A stretch of 64,000 bases of DNA, from NCBI RefSeq assembly GCF_004193775.1, contig NC_041005.1, forward strand, positions 17,207,865 through 17,271,864, written 5' to 3'. A program made the position numbers and the translations under genes. Positions 23,296 to 35,098 of the stretch are shown here, piece after piece; positions within the stretch are counted from its first letter, which is position 1; each line of letters opens with the position of its first letter. The DNA is from Glycine soja (taxonomy: Eukaryota > Streptophyta > Magnoliopsida > Fabales > Fabaceae). The notes under the pieces were generated by a model, which searched no databases, had not been told where the DNA came from, and was given only the letters and a program-made list of their open reading frames with translations.

Positions 23296-25500
23296 TAAAC
23301 TCAATTTGAAGCTTTTTAAACTAAACCTATTTTATATTTTAAAATATAAGTTTATATTAATTTTCAATCTTTATATTGTTTTAATTTAATCAAGGTGAAA
23401 TTGTAATTTTGATCCTTCCAATTGATTGTTAGTTGACAATTTAAAGTCAAATGCTGACTGTGATGTGACATATTGGTGCTGATATGATATTTGTCTAAGC
23501 TATTGATATGATACATATATCACAAGGAGTTAAATAAAGTGAACATAAGAAGGGTCTTGAGAGAAATTGAACAAATGACCTTTTATTCAAAGATAAGGTA
23601 ATAAATCACTAAAACACTTACTTTGTTTAATTAATTTTATAAACACTATTTTATATGTATCATTAGTCAAGAGTTATTAATTTTTTTCAAATTATAAAAA
23701 AATTTAAATTTAAAAATATTTAATATATAAATATTTTTAATTATATTTTTTTATCATTTTATATATTTTTATTTTGAATAGTTTACATTTTTTTATTTTA
23801 AAAATTTATAATATAATTTCATAAATTAATATATATGTTATTTATACAAATTATTTTGTAAATTGATTTAATATACAAATTATGTTTACTATAATTGTAT
23901 AAATCAATATAATTGCATCAATTAATGTGTAAATTATACAAATTAAGTAAATTTATTTTAATATGTCAATTTTTTTATTTTAATTATATAAATTAATAAT
24001 ACTTTGATATTTAATTTTTTAGGAAACTTACATGTTAATATTTTTGTTTTAACTCTACACATTTATTTAGTAAATAAGTTTTTAAATACCAATTATATAA
24101 ATCAAGAAAATTACATAAATTAATATTTAAATTATTCTATTTAATTTATTAAAATTATGAAAATTTATTTTTATATATAAATAATATAATTTTTTTATTT
24201 TAATTATAAAAAGTAATAAGTTATTAATCTTTTGTTTTTAAATGATTTAAATATTATTTTAAATTGACGTAATTTGTGTAAATTACGTAAAATATTTTTT
24301 AAAATAATCTATATATTAGTTTATGCAATTGTTTTAAAATTATAAAAAAATAAGAAAAATTTCTTATATATGATAATTTATTAATTTATATTAAAATAAA
24401 TTTTTATAATAAGTATAATACATGTAAAATTAAATATTAAATATTTTATTTTAATTTTTATATTTTATAATTTGAAAAAAATTAATAATTATTGACTAGT
24501 GATACATGTAAAATAATATTTATAAAATAATGTTTAAACATCAGCACTAATATGTCGTAAGAAAGATAACATTTGAATTTATATGATTAACTAACGAAAA
24601 AATCAAAATTGCTTATTCTAAAAAATAAAAAAACTAAATGTCTTGATTTAAAAATAAGAAGACCAAAATTACATATTTAAAATATAGGGAAATCAAAATT
24701 ATAATTTAAATTTTATTCAATAATATCAAGTTTAAGTCATAAATGTACATGTGTATTAAAGAAAATTAGATACAATATTAAAAAGTATTCAAAAAGGTAG
24801 AAATTTATTTGCTCATAGAGTGCATCTACTTTCGTTGAGGGAATTATTGGAGCATTTGATGCTAATAACAGTACAACTCTTAAAAAATAGACTTAAAAAA
24901 TGTAATTTGATAATTATATTTATATACATTTATTTATATTGTTAATGAAAAGATAAACTCTAGTAAAATATATTTATCATAAATAAGTTACTTGATAATT
25001 TAATAAATTTATAAAAAAATAAAAATATGTGTTATAGTAAATTTATAAATAAAAATGTATTCATACCTATAGGTTCAATTTGAATTGAATTGGATTGGTT
25101 TGATTTTCAAAATCAAATTTTGAAATCCGATCAAATCTAATGATTTTTTTGTTATTTATTTATTTTTTCTTTATTCAATTTTCATTTTTTATTTTTTATT
25201 TTTATTTTGATTGAATTGATTTATGCATATCTCTAATTTGTCGACTAATTTATCCTTTTCTTAATAAAAAAGTTTGTTTGAAAATATATTTTAATTTAAA
25301 TAAACTTTAATGAAGACAATTTTCTAATTCCTTAAAGCATTTTTCATTGTATCATGAGTCATGAAATTAGAAATTACTCATTGGTATCTCATTGAATTCA
25401 TAAGAAAAACAATTCTAGAATTACAAAATGGTGGTCTAGAATATTAAAATCATGTTGGCACAATTATTCTCTACGAAAGTCATGAGACAAAAACTCAATG
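22788..25500. other. AT-rich intergenic DNA
   Basis: Extremely AT-rich; 23640-24500 looks like diverged copies of short A/T-only units. A (TA)n tract lies at 23251-23291. No gene was seen. Confidence 0.6.
23251..23291. repeat. (TA)n microsatellite
   Basis: About 20 TA units. Confidence 0.9.
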
Positions 25501-25859
25501 TTAGGTTTGGATGATCCATTAAATTGAACTACGTACCTACCACACCTTAGTTTTGATGTTTATAAAAGTATAAGTGGTTGATAAACTAATTAGTTGTTGT
25601 TAAGTGTATAAGACTATCTTCGTAAAAGAGTTTAATCATTGTTATATCAACATCTATGCTCTACTAAGTTGTATCTGTACTTAAAGTGGAAAACATTTTT
25701 TAAAGATATATCCAACGTCCAACGCATTATAAAATCAATCGCGTCCACTTATTGTGATAACCCATGTCTATACATTGAGTTGTTTACTACTCATGCCCAC
25801 TTGATATATATTACTTACACACTCATTTTACACTCTTAAAAGGTGACATCCATTTCAGT

Positions 25860-27060
25860 ACGAAAAGACAATGTTAGCCACAAAGGAAAGTGCACTATCT
25901 CTCTTTACGAAATTCAGTTTTGTCTCTCTTTATTTGAATTGTTAACATTTGAATTTAAGGAAAATATAGAATAGAGGACAAAAGAAGGTATTTAAAGAAT
26001 ATTCTTCTAGAGTTCGCTTTCGACGCGGAAGAGGAATACATGTTGTTGTCTGTACTATTGTTCCATTCCTTTCTAATCAGAGCATGTCATGTTGTCCATC
26101 TTCCAAATGTGAGACAACGATCATATCAAAACTCAATGCTAATCCCGTAATGATTCATTCACTAAATTTTATAAAAGGCAGTCTGTACTCGAAAGCATAA
26201 CACAAAAAAATCATTAAAAAAACGAACAAAATCTTTGAAGCAAAACTTTGCGAAATCACTAGACAATACACTTGAGATTATATTGTCTATCCTTTGCTAA
26301 GCAAAACTATTTGTATTCGAGCTCAAATTGTTTATTCACTATTTTAGTGTTGTTGAATCGTTATACTCATTCAAACTTTTGTTTGTGAAAGTTAAAAGTG
26401 ACTTAGTGTTAAACAATACTTAGGCGTTCTTATATTCAAGGAGAGTTTAAGGGTGTGCTAGAAGTGGCTCGAAGAATACTTGTATAGTCAAGAGTGACAT
26501 GACAAAATGCTTGTTTTGTAATCAAAGTTTTGATTAGTAGAATCCTTTACAGTTGTGTAAAGGAGAATTAGATGTAGTTGTGTTTGAGTAAACTGGTATA
26601 AATCAAGTGTTTTTATGTCTTTCTTAAGCGGTTTTATTAAGTATTTTCATAGCTTACTTTGTCATTATTTTCTCACCAAATTTTTATCTGAAAACCTTTT
26701 TGAAAATATTGTTTTATATTTACTAGACGATCAACCTCTATTTTCATTAAACTTGGTTTTTCTTATTAGTGGACAACTCCAGTGCATATATCTTTCTGAA
26801 CTTGGGATAAAACACTTTATTTACAAAAAAGTTCTTATATTTGATTAACACTATTCAATCTTCATTCTAGTGTGATTGTTGATATTTCACTCGAAACGTA
26901 GAAATCACTAAAGTGGGTTTTACCATTCCAACAAAGCCTTCTTTAGGCACACGACCAAGGAATCAAATTCTTATTAGCATACTTAAGAAACCCAATCATT
27001 TATTAACTATGCTGAACTTAGTTGATAATTTCAATTAAACTTTTTTTTATTTAAAGTTAA
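25860..27060 (+). repeat. Possible Copia (Maximus/SIRE-type) LTR relic
   Basis: The order of short blocks near 26440-26640 (a 'gtgtaaaggaga' block, then 'gagtaaactggtataaatca') resembles the R/U5 part of the LTR-like sequences at 45.6 kb ('gagtgaaccagtataaaaga') and 58.5 kb ('ggccgaaccaatataaatcc'). No clear ends, TSD or proteins were found. Weak call. Confidence 0.3.
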
Positions 27061-28251
27061 GGTTTTTTATTATTAGGTACCGACAATTAAATTTAAATCT
27101 TTAAGTACTCATTCAATCCAACACTGGATTTTGAGAGGAAAACATGTGTTTTACTGGGAAAACTTTAATTGAAATTTTAATTTAAAGTTTTCAATCTTTT
27201 AAGTGAGCTTGAGATTGGAAATGTGAACTCTCACCTTTATAATTCTTAGATCAAATAGTCCAAAATTATTTAGTTGGGTATAGGTCTTTAAAGTAATTGT
27301 TCTTAAATCCTAAGGTGTTTCGGTATAAGAATATGTAGAAATATTAAATTTAATTCTACAAAAATAGCTTTTAAAAATAAAATATAATACATGAAATGGG
27401 TGGTTTATATATTAATTTATAACAAACCAGTATTTTAATATGTGTATTGTATATAATAAATGTTTATTTTATATAATTAAAATTTATAATAAATAAATAA
27501 TTTTAAACATATAAATATATTATAATTAAAATGTAATAAAAAGATATTCTTAAACATATAAAATATATTTTACATTTTTGGTAAATAATTTATATTTTGA
27601 TGCAATGCTATTTTTAATTATTGTTAATCATAAATTGAAATTTAAATTTGAACTAGAAATATTGAAAATAATAAATTGAAAGAATAAAATTATTCTCATT
27701 CAATATACATTATTTTAATTTATATAGAGAGGATGCTTAGTTAATGGGCTTAGTATTTTTTATTATAAATTTTTAAATAGTTTCCTGGGATTTATAAATA
27801 AATCAATATTTACTTTTTACCCGTCCATTATAATTCCGTTCAATAAGTTCAAAATTCATTGCACATATCTTAAAGACTACATTGAGTTGTCACTCAAGAC
27901 ATATTGTGAAAATGAAAATGTTAAATAGTCTCGGACCACCATATATTCACGATTCCAACTAATTTTTGTATAGCACATACTAAATTTTTTAATTTATGAT
28001 TTTTTTTTAGTAATCCTTGATTATATATTATGTACAGATTAGTCGACAATATAATATAATCTCACACCATCTAATAATTTTTCTGAAACTACAGAGAAAA
28101 GAGCAACAATAATTGAGAGAAGTAAACTTGTGGGTTACCCAAGTCCTTTTTATTGCAAGCACCATAAATTTTATTCCTAAGCATATTGTTTACATTGCTA
28201 ACTATCTGATTTATTATCTTTTTTACTAGAGGCCTCAATCTCACACAACAT
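27061..28251. other. AT-rich DNA and 3' flank of RTM2-like gene 2
   Basis: From about 27880 onward the sequence is related to 545-830, the 3' flank of the first RTM2-like gene. Candidate AATAAA signals for the minus-strand gene lie at 28149-28154 and nearby. Nothing is recognised before 27880. Confidence 0.5.
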
Positions 28252-28309
28252 TTAGCATGATGGGGATGAAGCCTCTTGACCCATTTGATGCATAGACTCT
28301 TCTGTGACC

Positions 28310-29751
28310 TTAATTTGATGGGGTTGAAGCCTCATGATCAATCTCTTCTTTACACTCAACTATTAATTTGGGAACCTGATCACTAACAATGGTTTTCTTT
28401 TGATCATCATCTGTAGGAGTACCTTCTTTTTCATCCCCTGGGTTTGATTCTGCTTCTTTTTTAGAGACTTTTCCTGGAATGGTTGGTATTGTGATGGTGA
28501 CAATTTTGCCATCAAACTTTGCCTTAATTCTATTAATGTCACAATATTCTGGAATTTGATATAATACATTGAAACGTGACCTTCTATTGTTTCCAAGTGA
28601 TCGCTCACCATGAACTCTCACCCTTGCAAACTCGTACTCAATTTTGGCTCCAATATGCTCTCGTGCAAAACCTGCACATTCGTGGAAAACAACATGCACA
28701 ATATGGTTATAAAAATTGCTTTAACAAAAATAGCTCTTTTGGGATTTATATTTTACTTTATGTGGAATTTCGGTTCCTTAATTTTCCAATTATTATGTCG
28801 CTCACAAGAATAGTCAAGAAGGTATAACATATTATTGATTTGTATCAATCAGTAATTTAAAGAAAAAAATGTATAAAATAAAAATGAAAAAAATGCATAA
28901 AATTTAATAAAACATTTTTTGTATTTAATTTTTATGTGTGAATATTTATATATTTTTATCTTTCATTAATTTTAATATACTAGTATTAATTATTGATAAT
29001 CTATACTATATTAGAAAAACATAAAAACTTATGAATTTAATTTTTACACACTAAAACATAGTAACATCAAGGACCAACGTATACTAATAAGAGTGTATAT
29101 ATAAGGGTTTGAAGTTATTTTTTTTTCACATAGAAAATAACTTCTAAATGAGTATCACCTATAAAAACTAAATGGTTAATTTAAATGTAAAAATTATAAT
29201 TTAATGGTCATGTATTGTTAATGTAAATTTTTTACACTAGCAACTAATAAAAATCATTATTTATATAATTTATAAGATAATTAGTATAAAAATAAGTTTA
29301 ATGATAAAAGTTTTATATTGTCGTGCAATCAACACTTATTGTTGATATGACTTTTAAGAAAATTATATAAAATTTAAAAAAATTATTAGAATTTGTTATT
29401 AAATAAAAATATAAAATTATAAAATTAATTTGTATTATCAGTACATAACATATCAATAAATTTATTATTTATTATTTATCATTTACAATTTATTTGTGAT
29501 GGGATAACAGTAAACCTACTTTACCATGATGAGTTTATATCAAATTTTCTTGAAAAAAAAATTAAAACTTGATAAATCTTATAAAATAACCTCGCCATAG
29601 GAGAAATAAAAACTTGATGCTGCTTATTATAGAAAGAGAGCAATAGAAAACCAAACAAACCATCAGGAATTTGAACAAGCAGGAGGATTGATTCAGGCGT
29701 TTCTTCTGTTCCATATTTCGCTTCCAAATCTTCGTAGGTTTGCATGGACAT
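28310..29751 (-). CDS. Short RTM2-like paralogue: Hsp20-like domain, membrane anchor lost
   Basis: Two exons on the minus strand, 29751-29661 and 28671-28310, around a GT-AG intron at 29660-28672. The ATG at 29751 opens MSMQTYEDLEAKYGTEETPE. The splice sites fall at exactly the same codon as in the first gene. The protein is 150 aa: the Hsp20-like domain is well kept (VQIPDGF, EYEFARVRVHGERS, CDINRIKAKFDGKIVTI), then a short acidic tail to EASTPSN. The long repeat tail and the membrane segment of the first gene are missing. One base past the frame, at 28308-28252, the sequence still encodes tail-like residues (VTEESMHQMGQEAS), so a small frameshift ended the original frame. It may be a soluble short protein or a pseudogene; the domain has no internal stop. 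Confidence 0.7.
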
Positions 29752-29865
29752 TTTTCAACACTTGCTCTTAATTTGATTTAATTTCTCTTTTCGGTTTTCA
29801 GCTCCAGCAAATGATTTGGTGGTTCCATTGATCTTTATAAAGAATTTCCACTACTCATCTCATCT

Positions 29866-29962
29866 GCGAGGTATAACTCATTTAATAAATAAAGGGGAAG
29901 TTCTTTGCATGGTTCATACTCCACTTCATATTCCAGAAAGAGGGGGCAAACGTGTTTATATA
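29866..29962 (-). promoter_or_regulatory. Putative promoter/5' leader of RTM2-like gene 2
   Basis: Matches 3265-3356 upstream of gene 1. On the minus strand TATATAAA at 29955-29962 directly precedes the conserved block, about 205 bases before the ATG. This is a better TATA box than the one at gene 1. Confidence 0.45.
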
Positions 29963-31286
29963 CACTAGCTAGGGGAAAAGAGGCATCATGTGCCTCGTTG
30001 CCTCTCCATGTTTATTTTTTAAAATAAAAAAGAAAGATAATGGAGGTGGAGGTTATATAATGAGGTAATTTTAAACAGAAAAAAAACTTTTACGAGTAGG
30101 GATACTCATAATTTTAATGTTTACATAATTATAACTATAACTAATAAATAATTAAATTATAAGAAAATATTATAACTATAATAATCATCACTAGCTATAA
30201 TTTTATATAATCAATTATTATTTTTAAAATATGGGTATATAATTGGTTATAAATTAACTAGTTATATAATCAATTATTTAACAAGTTATATCTAAAACCA
30301 ATTATATAATCGGTTATGAAAGAATAAAAATAAATTATTTAAAATAAATATATATTTCTATAAAACTAGACATAATTAGAATTATTTTTTTAAAATTAGT
30401 TTTCTTGAGCAGCCCTATTTATGAGACTGCTAGAGCCCATTTGATAAATAAAAGTCCAATCTAATTTCCTTCGTCTATACCAAGCACAACTTACATGCAC
30501 TCATAATTTGCCTCCCACACACGTACACCATGATTTTCTGAAACTCTCTTCTGTTCTTCAGCGTGGCCGGTCTTTTTATTTTTTTAAATACAATTGTTAT
30601 ATTAAAAATAAAACTTAACTGGATTGTATATTATTATATAATAGATTTCTTTCTGAATGATAAAAGATTCGATAATATATATGTTAAATTGCAATTTTCA
30701 TCTTCTTTTGATTTTCCATGATTTTTTATCCCTTAATTTTTCTTTCATCTCTATATTTTAAAATTTTCAATTTTTTCAAAAAATTTATTTTTTATATTTT
30801 AATTAACTAAATTATTTTTTATAATGATTAAATAAATATATTAGATCTAGGATTTAATTAGGTCAAAATGAAAGAAATAAAATATAAGAAAAAATAAAAG
30901 TACAGATTTTAAAAAATGTTGAGACTGAAATTGTAAAAAATAAAAAAATAATAGAATCAAAATTACAATTCCGCTTAATAGAAAATAATAGAATAAATAG
31001 AATAGTCCATAGATAATAGATAATAACATGTTAGAAAGTGAACGTTATTTTTCAAAGATATAGACATTAATAATTTAATTTTATCTAGAAGAATTTTTAG
31101 AGAAAAATAGTTCTTCAAATCAAAGTATATGTTATAAAGTTCTTCCCCCGTTTTACCTAACCATATTTTTTTTATGCGGTTAAATTGATTCGGTTTTGAT
31201 ATAAAAAAAATGAGTGTTTCAGGAAAATCGTCTGACTAGGGTTTCATAAATTAAACAATCTCATTCATGTTTATCCGGATACTTGG

Positions 31287-31343
<57 letters not shown>

Positions 31344-31430
31344 TTTTTTATCAACAAAACAACTATATATCTATATATATTATTAATAAAGGAAATATGA
31401 TGTTTTATTCTACATTTTTTTCTCATTTTA
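29963..31430. other. AT-rich intergenic DNA
   Basis: No gene recognised. A (TA)n tract follows at 31290-31340. Confidence 0.55.
31290..31340. repeat. (TA)n microsatellite
   Basis: About 25 TA units. Confidence 0.9.
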
Positions 31431-32427
31431 TATATCTCCAAAATCATTTTTAATTTTTTTTATCCCTATAACTTCTCTCTTCAACTAATCCACACCCCCA
31501 CTCACATGCTAAAATCTGAGTTACTAGATGTACCGCAAATGTTAATATGGTGGAGTGGTGGACATATCTAACCAAACCATACATCTCCTATCAATAGGTT
31601 AAACAATCATTTAGAGGCAACATGCAACTAAATGATGTATAACCCATTGATCAGCAAAATGATACCCAATGCAGCAATAAAATCCTTCGCTGCACCAATC
31701 AATCCCCACCCATATCTTTATCTCCTTTAAAATCCAGAATTGTGCTTGTGTCAAGCTGCCAAACAATTTTAAATGATAGAGACATCACCAATCCCCATAC
31801 CGCTCCTCACTTTCATCCTTCGCCTCTCAGTATACACGCTCCAGGTGTTGCGGAGCATTGAGAGAAGTAAAAAATAAAATCTGGAAATTTATCTTTGCTC
31901 CACGCCCAAGCAGTAATTCAGTAAACAAGATATTTGCATGAGAATTTCTGAATTAAAGGATACTTCCCTGAAGATACATTCATTTCTAAGCTTCCATACA
32001 CACCAATTTACCGCTGCCCACACCACTCTCCATAATAATTTCTTTCTAGACGTCAAGAAGACTGAATGCTGCCAGAAATTTGAAGCAATTGTTTGTGGCA
32101 GAACCGTTGATACCTATAGCCAAGCATAACACTTTCTCCAAATACCATAAATTTTGCAGCATGAGAAAAAGCAATGTGAGGCCGTTTCTTCTTCTTCCAA
32201 ACAAAAATACACACAAACTGTCATGGTGGGCATCAATGATATTTCTGCTGATTAGATTATCCTTAGTAGGTAATCTCCAAATCAAGAAGCAACTTTTCGG
32301 TTGAATTTTCAATTTCCAGACTTGGTCCAACTCTTCTACAAATTGTGAGCCTTCTCACCCCACGACCCCATCTCCTTAATACGCAACAGTTGTTGCAAGG
32401 AGACAAGAAAAAAACCTAGGGAATTTC

Positions 32428-33572
32428 TGATTGAGGCCATACCCGAATCAAATAAACATGAAAATGCAGTAACTAGGAAGTGATCCTAGGTCGTTTCCCA
32501 ACGAGCAGTGACAAACCAAATGTTCATAATATACTTGCAGTAACAGTAACGATTGGGGGAAGGTTGTTTGTTTTGTGATTAAAGAGCAGAACAAGTAAAC
32601 TGGAATACGAAACTACTAATATTAAAAACGGGTTGTTTCCTCTGATTCAGAAGCCATTCTCTTATCCTGGGTTATGGAGAATTCGTCCCTGACAGTCAAC
32701 CACTTAATCCAACCCTATTTCAATTTACTAAGCGAAAATCAACTTAGGGTTTTCAATACGTGATTAGGCACCACATACACCAGTTAGCCCTTCGTCCATT
32801 AAGCATGAACGCAAGTTAGGCTCAGAGGCAATTAATCGAACACGAAGCGTGCACTGATTAATATTCACGAATTTGGGATAACTGGTGAAGGGAAAACTGC
32901 CAGAAAACCACATTACAAGCGAAACCTCAAAGAGAGTTGGGCTTCGTCCTCAAAAGGAAACAATACCAGAAAATCTAGCCTTCCATGGATTCAAACAGAA
33001 AACGCAAATGAAACATGAAGCAGAAACGTAAATGAACAGAAACGTAAATGAACAGAATTGTAAATGGAACAGAAACGTAAACGAGAGTAGAAGAAGAAGC
33101 AAGAACAAAATTGTAATTAGAAGCAGAAAACGTAAAATTGCATTACGTGAACAGTAGCATCAAAGCAGAAAAACGAAAACCCTAAAACAAAAGCTCTGAA
33201 TAATGAATAGCATAACAGAATAGCCTTGCACGAATCCCAAGGCTGCTATTTAAAAAGAGTCACTCAAAGCCACTGGGCCCTATTACAATACTCTGGCCCA
33301 AAACGAAATAAACACTAAACAACATAAAATAAAATTGCGAAATTTCCTAATTAACTAAGGTAAGCGCTGCTTAATTTGCCCTCTTTAAGTCCATAACCAA
33401 AATCCGGATTAAGCCCAATGTTTCATTAATTCCTGAAATTAGATTAAAAACATCAAATTAGCTAAATGAGCCCAAATAATAAAACTGCCTGATTAATTGA
33501 CAATTAAGACCAATCAGTAATTAAAATGGTGCAAAAAGGGTTTAGAAAATAGAAGAAAATGATGGCACATCA
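32428..33572 (-). repeat. 3' LTR of the Athila-type element
   Basis: 1145 bp, nearly identical to 41626-42758. It carries one extra 16-bp unit ('acagaaacgtaaatga') near 33030-33060. Confidence 0.95.
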
Positions 33573-35098
33573 AAACCCCCCATACTTAGCCTTTTGCACT
33601 CCTGGGCAAAATGAAACAAAGAACAAAATCCAAGGATATCAAAGAGAGACAAACAAAAACATTCACATATTTCTTAATGAACATCGAGGAATGAAAGGAA
33701 TGGGTAACATCTAACATAAGGAGATCCAAAAAGTCAAGACATTCATGAAAATCATCCAAGTAACCCAATCATGGCAAAATAGTTAATCAGCTCAAGAATG
33801 AAAAGTGATAAAGCCTCACAAGATATACACTCTATCTCTCAAGTGTCTAGGCTACTATTTACCCTCAAAGCACCCATGAAAGCAAACACCACATAAACTT
33901 GGCAAGATTCTAAAATTGACAATCAACCCATAAACACTAGCACATGAGGATCAAAAGGTCTTTTAAGGTTGTAATGGGGCCAAGGACAAGGTATGGAAAA
34001 ATATGGAATAAGTGGCTAAATCCCAAAGGAATAGAGGAGCAATGGGGAATAAGTGCATATTAAGAAAAAATATGAAAATAAAAAGAAGTAAAGATAAAAT
34101 TTAAACATAAAGAGTAGAACCAAGAGTTTCATCATTCTTGTGCCATTTAAGATCTTATTCACTCAACTTTATTGCTTTTCTTTTTCTATTTTCGAATTTT
34201 TTTTATTTTTTTTAATTTTTTTTTAGCTCTATAGCCTTTGAGAAACAACATTTCATTCAGCATGTCCAACATTTAACCAATATACAATGTACATCAAGTA
34301 TGGCCCAAAATACATCATGAAACATAGCCAACAAAACAAGTTATCCAATGAAACAAAAACCCCCCACACTTATTCCCAAAACAATTCCAAAGCTCCAAAA
34401 TTCCTTAAGGATATGGTGATATCATGGTTTTTCATTTAAGGCTTGTAGTGAGCTTCAAAACAAGGAAAGGGAAACAAGGCTCAAAAGGGCTATCAAAGGA
34501 ATTAATTCAAGGTAAGTCCATTTGGCTAGAAGCTTATAAGAACAAAATTGCCTCAATCATTTCCAAATATGCATGTGAATTAGGAAGCATCAACAAGAAT
34601 CAAGCCAAGGCTATTGTGCAAGCAATCAATGGGGCAAAACACACCAAATGATTATGATGATGGATGGCTCAAATTCTCACAAAGGTAAACTCATCACTTT
34701 CAAATTGAGCTTTCAAAACTATCATGACATGTAGAGGAGAATCAAGGATTTCAAGTCACAAAATGTCAAGAACTTTTATTTTCAAAACAATTACCCATTT
34801 CTTGAACATATCCTATAATTCAAAGAAAAACATGCAAAGTCGTACATGCACACAAAATTGACCCAAAATATTAAACTAAAAATCCGACGAAACTAACAAC
34901 ATTAACAAATTAACACAACTAACAAATTAACAAAACCAACAAAACTAGCAAAACCAAAGAACACTCCCCCCATACTTAAACAACACATTGTCCTCAATGT
35001 AGCACAATTAAAAGATTAAAAACAATTAAATCATCAAAGAGAATCAGACAAGTGTAATAAAAGCAAAGAAGGAGATAGGAAAAGGAAAACTCCCTAAG
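33573..35098 (-). other. Non-coding region between pol and 3' LTR with three polypurine-like tracts
   Basis: No env-like frame is seen. Three tracts of similar wording read on the minus strand: TAAGTATGGGGGGTTT at 33588-33573 (the PPT), AATAAGTGTGGGGGGTTTTT at 34374-34355, and TTTAAGTATGGGGGGAGTGT at 34980-34961. Confidence 0.7.

Noticed and set aside
25639..26848. Short plus-strand frames (66 and 77 codons)
   Set aside because: Low-complexity hydrophobic strings in AT-rich, LTR-like DNA with no recognisable domain.
33573..35098. Possible env-like gene between pol and 3' LTR of the Athila-type element
   Set aside because: No minus-strand frame of useful length, and no signal peptide or membrane segment was seen; treated as non-coding.
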